From positions 80,153 through 121,661 of the forward strand of contig NZ_JAUMTZ010000002.1 of the NCBI RefSeq assembly GCF_030530945.1: a stretch of 41,509 bases of DNA, in the 5' to 3' direction. Below the pieces are notes generated by a model that searched no databases, was not told where the DNA came from, and worked only from the letters and a program-made list of their open reading frames with translations. Within the stretch, counting starts at the first letter, position 1; every line of letters starts with the position of its first letter. The stretch comes from Kocuria sp. GTDB lineage: Bacteria > Actinomycetota > Actinomycetes > Actinomycetales > Micrococcaceae. The translations under genes and the position numbers were made by a program. Below, one piece after another: positions 24,466 to 32,402 of the stretch.

Positions 24466-27400
24466 TCACCGCCCGTAGAACAGGCGCTCGAACACCGCGC
24501 GGGACTGCCGGGTGATCCGCAGGTAGTCCTCCTCCAGCTGGGTGGCGGATCCGGGCTCGTAGCCGATCCACCGTGCCACGGCCTCGAGGTCCGCGCGCCG
24601 GGAGGGCACGGAGTCCGAGGCGCGGCCCGAGCGCAGCACGTTGCCGTTGCGGATGTCCGTGGCGAGCTTCCAGGCGCGCTCCAGCACGGAGGCGTCCTCG
24701 GGACCCACGAGCTCTGCGGCCACGGCGGCGTGCAGCGCGGCCAGGGTGGAGGTGGTGCGCAGCTCGGGCACATCGTGGGCGTGGCGCAGCTGCAGCAGCT
24801 GCACCAGCCACTCCACGTCCGAGAGTCCGCCGCGGCCCAGCTTCACCTGACGCAGGGGGTCCGCGCCGCGCGGCATGCGCTCACTCTCCACGCGGGCCTT
24901 CATCCGCCGGACGTCCACGAGCTGACGCTCCGTGAACTCCGCCGGGTAGCGGTAGCGGTCCACCACGCGGAAGAACGCCTGGGCGACCTCCTCGGAACCG
25001 GCCATGTAGCGCGCCCGGGTGAGCGCCTGGGCCTCCCAGGTCTCACCCCACCGCTCGTAGTACTCGGCGTAGGAGGCCACCGAGCGCACCCGGGCGCCGG
25101 AGCGGCCCTCCGGGCGCAGGTCGTTGTCGATCTCCAGGACCCGTTCGGCCACCACCGGCGGCGTGCAGGGCTGCTTGAGCAGCTTCACCATGCGCGTCAG
25201 CACGTCCTCGGCCGCGGTGCGCGCCTCGTCCGCCTCGGCGCCCTCTACCGGTTCGTAGGCGTACATCACGTCCGCGTCGGAGCCGAAGCCGATCTCCCGT
25301 CCGCCCTGGCGCCCCATGGCGACCACGAGCACACGCGCCGGCACCGGCCCGTCGTGCTCGGCCTCCCAGTCGCGGCGGGCCAGGTGCAGCGCGGCCATGA
25401 CGGTGGCCTGGTCCACGTCGGAGAGACCCGCCACGGTGGTCTCCACGTCTGCGACGCCGCTCGTGTCCGCGAGCGCGATCCGCAGCTGCTCCCGCCGACG
25501 GATCTGGCGGACGGCTCGGATGGCCTCCCGCGAGTCCCGGTGGCGGGTGAGCTGCGAGCGCATCTCGGTGCCGAGCTCCTCCAGGGAGCGGGTGGCCAGC
25601 TGGGAGTCGTCCCCGAGCCAGGCGGTGGCCTCCGGAGAGACCTCCAGCAGGTCGGAGACGTAGCGAGAGCTGGAGAGGATGTGGCACAGCCGTTCCGCCG
25701 CGGCGTTCGAGTCCCGCAGCATGCGCAGGAACCACGGCGTGGTGCCCAGGGACTCGCACACCCGGCGCAGGTTGAGCAGCCCGGCGTCCGGGTCCACTCC
25801 CTCGGCCAGCCAGTCCAGCAGCACGGGCAGCAGGGTGCGCAGGATCTCGGCACGGCGGCTCACCCCGCGGGACAGCGCCTCGATGTGGCGCATCGCAGCC
25901 CTGGTGTCCTGGTAGCCGAGCGCCGCCAGCCGGTCCCGGGCGGAGTCGGTGGTGAGGGTGGTGTCCGCGGGGGCGTTGGCCAGGGCGGCGAGCATGGGGC
26001 GGTAGAAGATCCGCTCGTGCATCGAGCGCACGCTGCGCTTGACCGCGGTCCACTCGTCCACGAGCCGCTGGGCGGTGGGGTGGGAGGACTCCGCGGCGCC
26101 GTCCACGGAGCGGGCCACCACCGCCAGCTCCCGCTCGTCACGGGGCATCAGGTGGGTGCGGCGCAGGCGGAACAGCTGGATCCGGTGCTCCAGGAGCCGC
26201 AGCCAGCGGTAGTTGCGCCCGAACTCCTCGGCATCCTTGCGCCCGATGTACCCGCCGGAGGACAGCGCCGTGAGGGAGTCGGTGGTGGCGCGGGTGCGCA
26301 CGGTCTCATCGCCGCGCCCGTGCACGAGCTGCAGCAGCTGCACCGTGAACTCCACGTCCCGCAGCCCGCCCGGTCCGAGCTTGATCTGCCGGTCGCGGTC
26401 CTCGGCCGGGATGTTCTCCGTGACCCGGCGGCGCATGGCCTGCACCGACTCCACGAAGCCCTCGCGCTCGGCGGAGGACCAGATGAACGGAGCCACGGCG
26501 TCCTCGTAGCGCTCCCCCAGCTCGCGGTCCCCCGCGATGCACCGGGCCTTCAGCAGCGCCTGGAACTCCCAGGACTTGGCCCAGCGTTTGTAGTAGCGCA
26601 CGTGCGAGTCCAGGGTGCGCACCAGCGGGCCGTCCTTGCCCTCCGGGCGCAGGTTCGCGTCCACCTCCCACAGCGCGGGCTCGGGACCGGGTGCCATCAC
26701 CGCCTGGGCGAGCTGGTGGGCCAGCTCGGTGGCGATCTCCGTGGCCGTGCTCTCGTCCGGGACCTCGCCCGCGCCCGCCGCCCGGGTCTCCATGACGTAG
26801 ACCACGTCCACGTCCGAGATGTAGTTCAGCTCGCGGGCCCCGCACTTGCCCATGCCGATCACCGCCAGGCGCACCTGCTCCACCAGGGCGGCGTCCCAGC
26901 GCTCGTGCGCCTGGGCCCGAGCCACCGCGAGCCCGGCCTCCAGAGCGGCCCCGGCGAGGTCCGCGAGCTGGCGCCCCACGGCGGGCATGTACTCCACCGG
27001 GTCCAGGGCGCCCACGTCCCGCACCGCCACGCGGGTCAGTCCGCGGCGGTAGGCGGTGCGCAAGGCCCGGTGCGCGTCCGCCCCGCGGACGGTGGCCACC
27101 GGGGTGTCCGCGTCCGGGTCAGCGCCCACGGACTCCAGCAGGGCCCGGCGCAGCGCCTCGGGCTGGTCCGCTCCGGGGTGGTCCTCGGGTCGGACGTCCA
27201 GCAGGTCGAGGTTCTCCGGCGCGCGCAGGAGGAACTCCCCGAGCGCCTCGGAGGCGCCCAGCAGCCGGAACATGGTCTCCGAGTCCGCGGGGTTCCCGTT
27301 GACGCGGCGCGCGAGCTCCGGGTGCTGCTCGCTCAGCCGCACCAGCAGCTGCAGGGCCACGTCCGGCGACGCCGCGTGGCCCAGTCCCGTGAGCAGGGCG

Positions 27401-27546
27401 GACGTGTCCACGTCGTCGAGCTCGCGGAACCCCAGCCAGCGGCGGGCGTTGGTCACGTCCGCGAAACCGGTGGAGATCAGCTGCTTCGCGGAGATCTTCT
27501 CGGCGCGCTCCTTCGCGGTGCCCCCCGTCCCACTCACGGGCGGCAC
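24466..27546 (-). CDS. glnE: Glutamine synthetase adenylyltransferase/adenylyl-removing enzyme
   Basis: A 1026-residue bifunctional enzyme that adds and removes AMP on glutamine synthetase in response to nitrogen status. The N-terminal deadenylylase nucleotidyltransferase motif is GMGKCGARELNYISDVDVVYV (Asp-x-Asp), with the C-terminal adenylyltransferase copy at MGRQGGREIGFGSDADVMYAY. Each is followed by its helical GlnD-like domain. The length is close to actinobacterial GlnE (about 1000). The GTG at 27546 shares its first base with the last base of the glnA2 TAG stop, so the two are cotranscribed and likely coupled; a GTG four codons later is possible. The same glnA2-glnE order occurs in M. 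tuberculosis (Rv2222c-Rv2221c). Confidence 0.94.
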   Translation of the reverse strand: MPPVSGTGGTAKERAEKISAKQLISTGFADVTNARRWLGFRELDDVDTSALLTGLGHAASPDVALQLLVRLSEQHPELARRVNGNPADSETMFRLLGASEALGEFLLRAPENLDLLDVRPEDHPGADQPEALRRALLESVGADPDADTPVATVRGADAHRALRTAYRRGLTRVAVRDVGALDPVEYMPAVGRQLADLAGAALEAGLAVARAQAHERWDAALVEQVRLAVIGMGKCGARELNYISDVDVVYVMETRAAGAGEVPDESTATEIATELAHQLAQAVMAPGPEPALWEVDANLRPEGKDGPLVRTLDSHVRYYKRWAKSWEFQALLKARCIAGDRELGERYEDAVAPFIWSSAEREGFVESVQAMRRRVTENIPAEDRDRQIKLGPGGLRDVEFTVQLLQLVHGRGDETVRTRATTDSLTALSSGGYIGRKDAEEFGRNYRWLRLLEHRIQLFRLRRTHLMPRDERELAVVARSVDGAAESSHPTAQRLVDEWTAVKRSVRSMHERIFYRPMLAALANAPADTTLTTDSARDRLAALGYQDTRAAMRHIEALSRGVSRRAEILRTLLPVLLDWLAEGVDPDAGLLNLRRVCESLGTTPWFLRMLRDSNAAAERLCHILSSSRYVSDLLEVSPEATAWLGDDSQLATRSLEELGTEMRSQLTRHRDSREAIRAVRQIRRREQLRIALADTSGVADVETTVAGLSDVDQATVMAALHLARRDWEAEHDGPVPARVLVVAMGRQGGREIGFGSDADVMYAYEPVEGAEADEARTAAEDVLTRMVKLLKQPCTPPVVAERVLEIDNDLRPEGRSGARVRSVASYAEYYERWGETWEAQALTRARYMAGSEEVAQAFFRVVDRYRYPAEFTERQLVDVRRMKARVESERMPRGADPLRQVKLGRGGLSDVEWLVQLLQLRHAHDVPELRTTSTLAALHAAVAAELVGPEDASVLERAWKLATDIRNGNVLRSGRASDSVPSRRADLEAVARWIGYEPGSATQLEEDYLRITRQSRAVFERLFYGR

Positions 27547-28889
27547 TACAGGATGCCCAGGTTGGTGCGCAGCTCGTACGGGGAGACCTCCTGGCGGTAC
27601 TGGTCCCAGTCGCGGCGCTTGTTGGCCAGGAAGTACTCGAAGACCTGCTCCCCCAGCAGCTCGGCCATGAACTCGGAGTCCTCCGTGAGGCCCACGGCGT
27701 CATGCAGGCTCGAGGGCAGCGGCTTGTGGCCCACCGCCCGCCGCTCGGCGCTGCTCATGGAGAAGACGTCCTCCGTCTCCACCGGGGGCAGCTCGTACTC
27801 GTTCTCGATGCCCTTCAGCCCCGCCCCGATCAGCGCGGCGTAGGACAGGTACGGGTTGGTGGCGGAGTCGATGCCGCGGTACTCGATGCGCGAGGACTGC
27901 ACCTTGTCCGGCTTGTAGAGCGGCACGCGCACCAGCGCGGAGCGGTTGTTGTGCCCCCAGGACATGTAGGACGGCGCCTCGTCCCCGGCCCACAGCCGCT
28001 TGTAGGAGTTCACGAACTGGTTGGTCACGGACGTGAACTCGGGGGCGTGGCGCAGTAGCCCCGCGATGAAGTGCCGTCCGGTGTCCGAGAGCCGGAACTC
28101 GGCCCCGGCCTCGTAGAACGCGTTGGTGTCCCCCTCGAAGAGCGAGAAGTGGGTGTGCATCCCGGACCCGGGGTGGCGGGAGAACGGCTTGGGCATGAAC
28201 GTGGCGTAGATCCCCTGGGACAGGGCCACCTCGCGGATCACCGTGCGGAACGTCATGATGTTGTCCGCGGTCTGCAGGGCGTCCGCGTAGCGCAGGTCGA
28301 TCTCGTTCTGGCCCGGCCCGGCCTCGTGGTGGGAGAACTCCACGGAGATCCCCACGGCCTCGAGCATGCTGACCGCGCGGCGCCGGAAGTCCTGGACCAC
28401 CCCGCCCGGGACGTGGTCGAAGTAGCCCTCGTAGTCCACGGGCACGGGTTCCCCGGTGCCCGGGTCCAGCTCCGGAGAGCGCAGCAGGTAGAACTCGATC
28501 TCGGGGGCGGTGTAGCACGTGAACCCCATGTCCGAGGCCTTGGCCAGCACCCGCTTCAGCACACCCCGGGGATCCGCCGCGGAGGGCTCGCCGTCCGGGG
28601 TCTTGAGGTCGCAGAACATGCGGGACGTGGGCTCCTCCTCCCCGCGCCACGGCAGCAGCTGGAAGGTGGAGGGGTCCGGCTGCAGGAGCATGTCGGACTC
28701 GAACACGCGCGAGAGCCCCTCGATGGAGGAGCCGTCGAAGCCGAGCCCCTCCTCGAACGCCGCCTCCACCTCGGCGGGCGCGAGCGCCACCGACTTCAGC
28801 GTGCCCACCACGTCCGTGAACCAGAGCCGCACGAAGCGCACGTCCCGGTCCTCGATGGTTCGGAGCACGAACTCCTGTTGACGGTCCAC
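27546..28889 (-). CDS. glnA2: Glutamine synthetase type I, GlnA2 subgroup
   Basis: A 447-residue GSI-fold enzyme. The beta-grasp signature GFDGSSIEG is at 50-58, metal-binding APEIEF at 128-133 and KPFSRHPGSGMHTHFS at 234-249. DRQQEFVLRTIEDRDVRFVRLWFTD aligns closely with M. tuberculosis GlnA2. GlnA2 proteins may make glutamine or, in Streptomyces relatives, take part in polyamine glutamylation, so in vivo role is open. Tyr365 in NEYELPP sits where GSI-beta enzymes carry the adenylylated tyrosine. I choose the GTG at 28889 (GAGGTGG upstream, family-conserved start); the frame is open to 28922. A TACAGT -10 at 28980-28975 gives a leader of about 80 nt. Confidence 0.94.
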   Translation of the reverse strand: MDRQQEFVLRTIEDRDVRFVRLWFTDVVGTLKSVALAPAEVEAAFEEGLGFDGSSIEGLSRVFESDMLLQPDPSTFQLLPWRGEEEPTSRMFCDLKTPDGEPSAADPRGVLKRVLAKASDMGFTCYTAPEIEFYLLRSPELDPGTGEPVPVDYEGYFDHVPGGVVQDFRRRAVSMLEAVGISVEFSHHEAGPGQNEIDLRYADALQTADNIMTFRTVIREVALSQGIYATFMPKPFSRHPGSGMHTHFSLFEGDTNAFYEAGAEFRLSDTGRHFIAGLLRHAPEFTSVTNQFVNSYKRLWAGDEAPSYMSWGHNNRSALVRVPLYKPDKVQSSRIEYRGIDSATNPYLSYAALIGAGLKGIENEYELPPVETEDVFSMSSAERRAVGHKPLPSSLHDAVGLTEDSEFMAELLGEQVFEYFLANKRRDWDQYRQEVSPYELRTNLGIL

Positions 28890-28941
28890 GGGTCCACCTC
28901 GGATTCCTCGGGGGTGCTGCACAGCGGGTCACGGGCCCTGT

Positions 28942-28980
28942 CCGGGTGCCTGCACCCGGCGGAGCCACGGCCCCACTGTA
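28942..28980 (-). promoter_or_regulatory. glnA2 promoter with a palindrome in the early leader
   Basis: On the minus strand, GGATACAGT contains a TACAGT -10 element (28980-28975). About 15 bp downstream is a perfect inverted repeat CCGGGTGC-CT-GCACCCGG (28942-28959), a possible operator or mRNA hairpin. It does not resemble a GlnR box. No -35 match is evident. Confidence 0.4.
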
Positions 28981-29065
28981 TCCGCCCCGTCGGACACGCT
29001 CACCCGGCGACCCCCTGCGGTGCGGTGGGCGCGGCGGCGGCCCGGGCGGCGTCGTCGGGGGCCGC

Positions 29066-29071
29066 TACGCT
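29066..29071 (+). promoter_or_regulatory. -10 box of a probably leaderless panB mRNA
   Basis: TACGCT (TANNNT) is followed by exactly six bases and then the panB ATG at 29078, the same geometry as at tesB and fasR. No ribosome-binding site is present. Confidence 0.55.
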
Positions 29072-29077
29072 GGGACG

Positions 29078-29932
29078 ATGAACGATTCCCAGCCCACCCC
29101 CGGAGCCCCCGCGGCGCCCTCCCTGGCCGACGTCAAGCGCGTGCGCACCGTGCACCTGCAGCGCGCCAAGGACACCGGGGAGAAGTTCTCCATGCTCACG
29201 AGCTACGACGTGCTCACCGCCGGGATCTTCGACCGCGCCGGGGTGGACGTCCTGCTCGTGGGCGACTCCCTGGGCAGCACCGTGCTCGGCCACGACTCCA
29301 CCCTGCCCGTGACGCTCGAGCACATGATCACCCTCGCGGCGGGCGTGGTGCGCGGAACCCGGCGTGCCATGGTGCTGGTGGACCTGCCGTTCGGCTCCTA
29401 CGAGGAGTCGCCCGCGCAGGCAGTGCGCAGCGCGGTGCGCGTCATGAAGGAGTCCGGGGCGCACGCCGTGAAGATCGAGGCGGGCGCCGCGCTCGCCGAG
29501 CACGTGGCCGCGGTGGTGCGCGCGGGGATCCCCGTGATGGGCCACGTGGGCTTCACACCGCAGTCCGAGCACGCCCTGGGCGGCTTCCGGGTCCAGGGGC
29601 GCGGGGCCGCCGCCCAGCAGGTGCTGGCCGACGCCCGCGCCATGCAGGAGGCCGGGTGCTTCGGGGTGCTGCTCGAGATGGTGACCGTGGAAGCCGCGGC
29701 CACCGTGGAGGATGCGCTGGACGTGCCCACCGTGGGCATCGGCGCGGGTGGTGCGACCACGGGCCAGGTGCTCGTGTGGCAGGACATGCTGGGGCTGCGC
29801 ACGGGCACCATGCCCCGCTTCGTCCGGCAGTACGCGCAGCTCGCGGAGATGGCGGGCGACGCCGTGTCCGAGTACGTGGCCGACGTCCGCTCGGGCGCAT
29901 TCCCGGCCGAGGAGCACACGTACCGCGGGTGA
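29078..29932 (+). CDS. panB: 3-methyl-2-oxobutanoate hydroxymethyltransferase
   Basis: A 284-residue TIM-barrel enzyme that makes ketopantoate from 2-oxoisovalerate and methylene-tetrahydrofolate, the first committed step to pantothenate and CoA. Conserved segments are MLTSYDVLTAGIFDRAGVDVLLVGDSLG (about 40-67), VDLPFGSYEESPAQAVRSA (metal and substrate site, about 108-126), KIEAG, GHVGFTPQ and GIGAG. The ATG at 29078 fits family alignments and appears leaderless. It diverges from glnA2; the 188-bp gap holds both promoters. Pantothenate supply is consistent with, though not evidence for, a link to the acyl-carrier and thioesterase genes nearby. Confidence 0.95.
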   Translation: MNDSQPTPGAPAAPSLADVKRVRTVHLQRAKDTGEKFSMLTSYDVLTAGIFDRAGVDVLLVGDSLGSTVLGHDSTLPVTLEHMITLAAGVVRGTRRAMVLVDLPFGSYEESPAQAVRSAVRVMKESGAHAVKIEAGAALAEHVAAVVRAGIPVMGHVGFTPQSEHALGGFRVQGRGAAAQQVLADARAMQEAGCFGVLLEMVTVEAAATVEDALDVPTVGIGAGGATTGQVLVWQDMLGLRTGTMPRFVRQYAQLAEMAGDAVSEYVADVRSGAFPAEEHTYRG

Positions 29933-29959
29933 GCACGACGCCGCCCGCGCCCCGGCGCG

Positions 29960-30136
29960 TCACTCGCCCTTGAAGGCGGCGTCCTCGTCGTCCCAGCGCT
30001 TGGTGTTCTCCGCCGCGTGCTCCAGGGCACGGGCGGCGTCCTCGCGCGTGGCGTAGGGACCCATGAGCTGGCGGTAGTCGTCCTTGGGGCCCTCCTCGAC
30101 CTGCTTGGTGTAGAGGTTGTACCAGTACTCGGCCAT
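29960..30136 (-). CDS. Small conserved actinobacterial protein (SPOR-like, 58 residues)
   Basis: A 58-residue acidic soluble protein. The start MAEYWYNLYTKQVEEGPKDD and the later GPYATREDAARALE and RWDDEDAAF belong to a family of tiny actinobacterial proteins, often annotated as SPOR-domain or hypothetical. A conserved pattern of W-Y-N, G-P-Y and E-A-A resembles half a SPOR repeat, but peptidoglycan binding is not established. It has a good GAGAGGAAA site before the ATG at 30136. Convergent with panB (27 bp between stops) and divergent from the methionine aminopeptidase. Confidence 0.78.
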   Translation of the reverse strand: MAEYWYNLYTKQVEEGPKDDYRQLMGPYATREDAARALEHAAENTKRWDDEDAAFKGE

Positions 30137-30232
30137 GCGTTTCCTCTCTCTCCGGCGCGGTGCGCCGTCTGCCCACCCGCCCACGGGCGGGGCACGAACA
30201 CCCCGGGCGGAACAGGCCCGGGACCCAAGGCT

Positions 30233-30238
30233 TAGGGT
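30233..30238 (+). promoter_or_regulatory. Possible -10 box of the map gene
   Basis: TAGGGT in CTTAGGGTAGTTGG is a TANNNT-type -10 about 80 bp before the GTG at 30319. Just upstream an inverted repeat CCCGGGC/GCCCGGG (30202-30223) overlaps the likely -35 region. Confidence 0.35.
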
Positions 30239-30318
30239 AGTTGGTGCACCCGGTGCGCGGTGCGCTTCGGCGGCCGCGCACACCCACGCGTGACCGCCGC
30301 AGGAGGCATCGACCCATC

Positions 30319-31215
30319 GTGACCAGCCACAACCTCGCACCCGCTCCCGGATCCACCGCCCCCGTCGGCGCCCTGCGCGCCGGCGCGCTCACGCCGCTGC
30401 GCCCCGTGCCCCGCGGCATCGAGCGCCCGGAGTACGTGGGGCGTCTGGAGCCGGACGAGGGCAGCGCCTCCAACGTGTACACCCCGGAGGAGGTCGAGCT
30501 GGTGCGGGAGGCCGGACAGATCGCGGCGCGCGCCCTGCAGGCCGCGGGCGCCGAGGCGAAGCCGGGTGTCACCACCGACGAGCTGGACCGGATCGCGCAC
30601 GAGTACATGTGCGACCACGGGGCCTACCCCTCCTGCCTGGAGTACCGCGGCTTCCCCAAGTCCATCTGCACCTCGCTGAACGAGGTGATCTGCCACGGCA
30701 TCCCGGACTCCACCGTCCTGGAGGACGGGGACATCATCAACCTGGACGTCACCGCCTACAAGAACGGCATGCACGGGGACACCAACGCCATGTTCCTCGT
30801 GGGGGACGTGGACGAGGACTCCCGCCTGCTCGTGGAGCGCACCCTGGAGGCCACCAACCGGGCGATCAAGGCCGTGCGTCCCGGGCGGGAGATCAACGTG
30901 ATCGGGCGCGTGATCGAGAAGTACGCCAAGCGCTTCGGCTACGGCGTGGTGCGGGACTTCACCGGCCACGGCGTGGGCCGCGAGTTCCACACCGGGCTGA
31001 TCGTCCCGCACTACGACGCCGCCCCGTCCTACGCCACCGAGATGGTCCCGGGCATGATCTTCACCATCGAGCCCATGCTGACCCTCGGGTCCATCGCGTG
31101 GGACCAGTGGGAGGACGAGTGGACCATCACCACCCACGACCGGCTGCGCACCGCGCAGTACGAGCACACCATGGTCGTGACCGACGACGGCGTGGAGATC
31201 CTCACCCTCCCCTGA
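30319..31215 (+). CDS. map: Methionine aminopeptidase, type 1c
   Basis: A 298-residue metalloenzyme that removes the initiator methionine. All five metal ligands are present: Asp143, Asp154, His217, Glu251 and Glu282. The catalytic histidine region is HTGLIVPHY. A 45-residue N-terminal extension with LTPLRPVPRGIERPEYVGR is the PxxP-containing linker that defines type 1c enzymes such as M. tuberculosis MapB (Rv2861c), thought to help ribosome contact. The start is the GTG at 30319, with AGGAGG 12 bases upstream; the first 20 residues are variable. An in-frame ATG is not available nearby. Confidence 0.95.
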   Translation: MTSHNLAPAPGSTAPVGALRAGALTPLRPVPRGIERPEYVGRLEPDEGSASNVYTPEEVELVREAGQIAARALQAAGAEAKPGVTTDELDRIAHEYMCDHGAYPSCLEYRGFPKSICTSLNEVICHGIPDSTVLEDGDIINLDVTAYKNGMHGDTNAMFLVGDVDEDSRLLVERTLEATNRAIKAVRPGREINVIGRVIEKYAKRFGYGVVRDFTGHGVGREFHTGLIVPHYDAAPSYATEMVPGMIFTIEPMLTLGSIAWDQWEDEWTITTHDRLRTAQYEHTMVVTDDGVEILTLP

Positions 31216-31227
31216 TCGGAGGCGCGC

Positions 31228-31243
31228 TCCCGTAAACTCGGGA
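31228..31243 (+). promoter_or_regulatory. ppgK -10 region inside a small inverted repeat
   Basis: TCCCG-TAAACT-CGGGA: a TAAACT -10 element flanked by a perfect 5-bp inverted repeat. It is 13 bp after the map stop and about 70 bp before the ppgK ATG. It could be a promoter with an overlapping operator. Confidence 0.45.
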
Positions 31244-31310
31244 CCAGGGGGTCGGCAGTGCACCGCGCGGCCCCGTCACAGCTACAGACCGTGGACCGAA
31301 GGGACTGTTC

Positions 31311-32144
31311 ATGAGCTCAGGTACTCCGCAGGGTGTCGTCTCGCAGTACGGCATTGGAATCGACATTGGTGGTACCGGCACCAAGGGTGGGATCGTCGAT
31401 CTCTCCACCGGCCAGCTCGTGGGTGAGCGGTTCCGCATCCCCACCCCGCAGCCCGCCACGCCCCAGGCCGTGGCGGACGTGGTCCGTCAGATCGTGGACG
31501 AGCTGCAGTCCCGCCCGGAGGCTCCCGCCCCGGAGAGCCACGTGGGGATCGTGTTCCCCGCCATCATCAAGAACGGCGTGGCGCTCTCCGCCGCGAACGT
31601 GGACAAGTCCTGGATCAACACGGACGTGGACGCCCTGATGACCGAGACCCTCGGCCGCGAGGTCGAGGCCCTCAACGACGCCGACGGCGCCGGGCTGGCC
31701 GAGGCGCACTACGGCGCGGGCAAGGGCCAGGAGGGACTGGTCATGGTGATCACTCTGGGCACCGGCATCGGCTCCGCCATGATCCTCAACGGTCAGCTCG
31801 TACCCAATGCGGAGCTCGGCCACCTGGAGATCGACGGCCACGACGCAGAGACGCGGGCCTCGGCCGCGGCCCGCGAGCGCGAGCAGCTGCCGTGGAAGAA
31901 GTGGGCCACCAAGCGGCTGCAGCGCTACTTCTCCCACGTGGAGTTCCTCTTCTCGCCGTCCCTGTTCGTGATCGGCGGCGGCGTGTCCAAGAACTCGGAG
32001 AAGTTCCTGCCGTACCTGGAGCTGAACACCCCCGTGGAGATCGCGGCGCTGCGCAACAACGCGGGCATCGTGGGCGCGGCCCTGTGGGCGCAGCAGTGCA
32101 ACGAGGCACAGGCGGCCAAGTCGGTCATCGACCCCGTGGGCTGA
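31311..32144 (+). CDS. ppgK: Polyphosphate glucokinase (ROK family)
   Basis: A 277-residue kinase that phosphorylates glucose using inorganic polyphosphate (and ATP) for glycolysis. The phosphate motif GIGIDIGGTGTKGGIVD (about 14-30), AANVDKSWINT, LNDADGAGLAE (catalytic Asp), LGTGIGSAMI and the polyphosphate-specific ELGHLEIDG segment match M. tuberculosis PPGK closely. The ROK zinc cysteine motif is absent, as in other PPGKs. The ATG at 31311 has GAAGGGA upstream. It is monocistronic by the look of its own promoter and a strong terminator at 32186. Confidence 0.95.
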   Translation: MSSGTPQGVVSQYGIGIDIGGTGTKGGIVDLSTGQLVGERFRIPTPQPATPQAVADVVRQIVDELQSRPEAPAPESHVGIVFPAIIKNGVALSAANVDKSWINTDVDALMTETLGREVEALNDADGAGLAEAHYGAGKGQEGLVMVITLGTGIGSAMILNGQLVPNAELGHLEIDGHDAETRASAAAREREQLPWKKWATKRLQRYFSHVEFLFSPSLFVIGGGVSKNSEKFLPYLELNTPVEIAALRNNAGIVGAALWAQQCNEAQAAKSVIDPVG

Positions 32145-32185
32145 CAGTCTTCTCCCGCCCGGGCGGGCTGCGGCCCGGGCGCCGG

Positions 32186-32231
32186 AGTGACGAACGGCCC
32201 CTTCCCGCGCGGGGAGGGGCCGTTCGTCACT
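32186..32231 (+). terminator. Strong hairpin terminator after ppgK
   Basis: AGTGACGAACGGCCCCTTCCC pairs with GGGAGGGGCCGTTCGTCACT over 20 bp with one bulged T and a 5-nt loop. It follows the ppgK stop by 41 bp; convergent sirtuin transcripts could use it as well. Confidence 0.82.
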
Positions 32232-32311
32232 CAGGAAGCATCCCGGGCGTGTCCCGCTCCCCTGCGGACACATCCGCACGGGGCAGGGCGGAGCAGCACC
32301 CGGACATGAAA

Positions 32312-32363
32312 CAAGGCCCCGATGCGGTCCGCGGCTTCCCCTCCGCAGACCCTCAGGGCCTTG
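32312..32363 (-). terminator. Hairpin terminator after the sirtuin gene
   Basis: On the minus strand, CAAGGCCC...GGGCCTTG closes an inner stem (GTCTGCGG/CCGCGGAC) and is followed by TTTCATG, the nearest thing to a U tract in this window. It lies 39 bp beyond the sirtuin stop. Confidence 0.65.
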
Positions 32364-32402
32364 CAGGTCGAGTCTAGGTGCTCCGCACGTCCGGGGCAAG
32401 CA

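Noticed and set aside
24730..27843. A 1037-codon plus-strand frame opposite glnE
   Set aside because: Composition is that of a complement of a GC3-rich gene. glnE has both catalytic motifs and normal length on the other strand.
32232..32402. A possible small RNA or tmRNA-like structure between ppgK and the sirtuin
   Set aside because: The foldable part is explained as the sirtuin terminator, with a T-rich end on the minus strand. No tag peptide or tRNA-like ends are seen.
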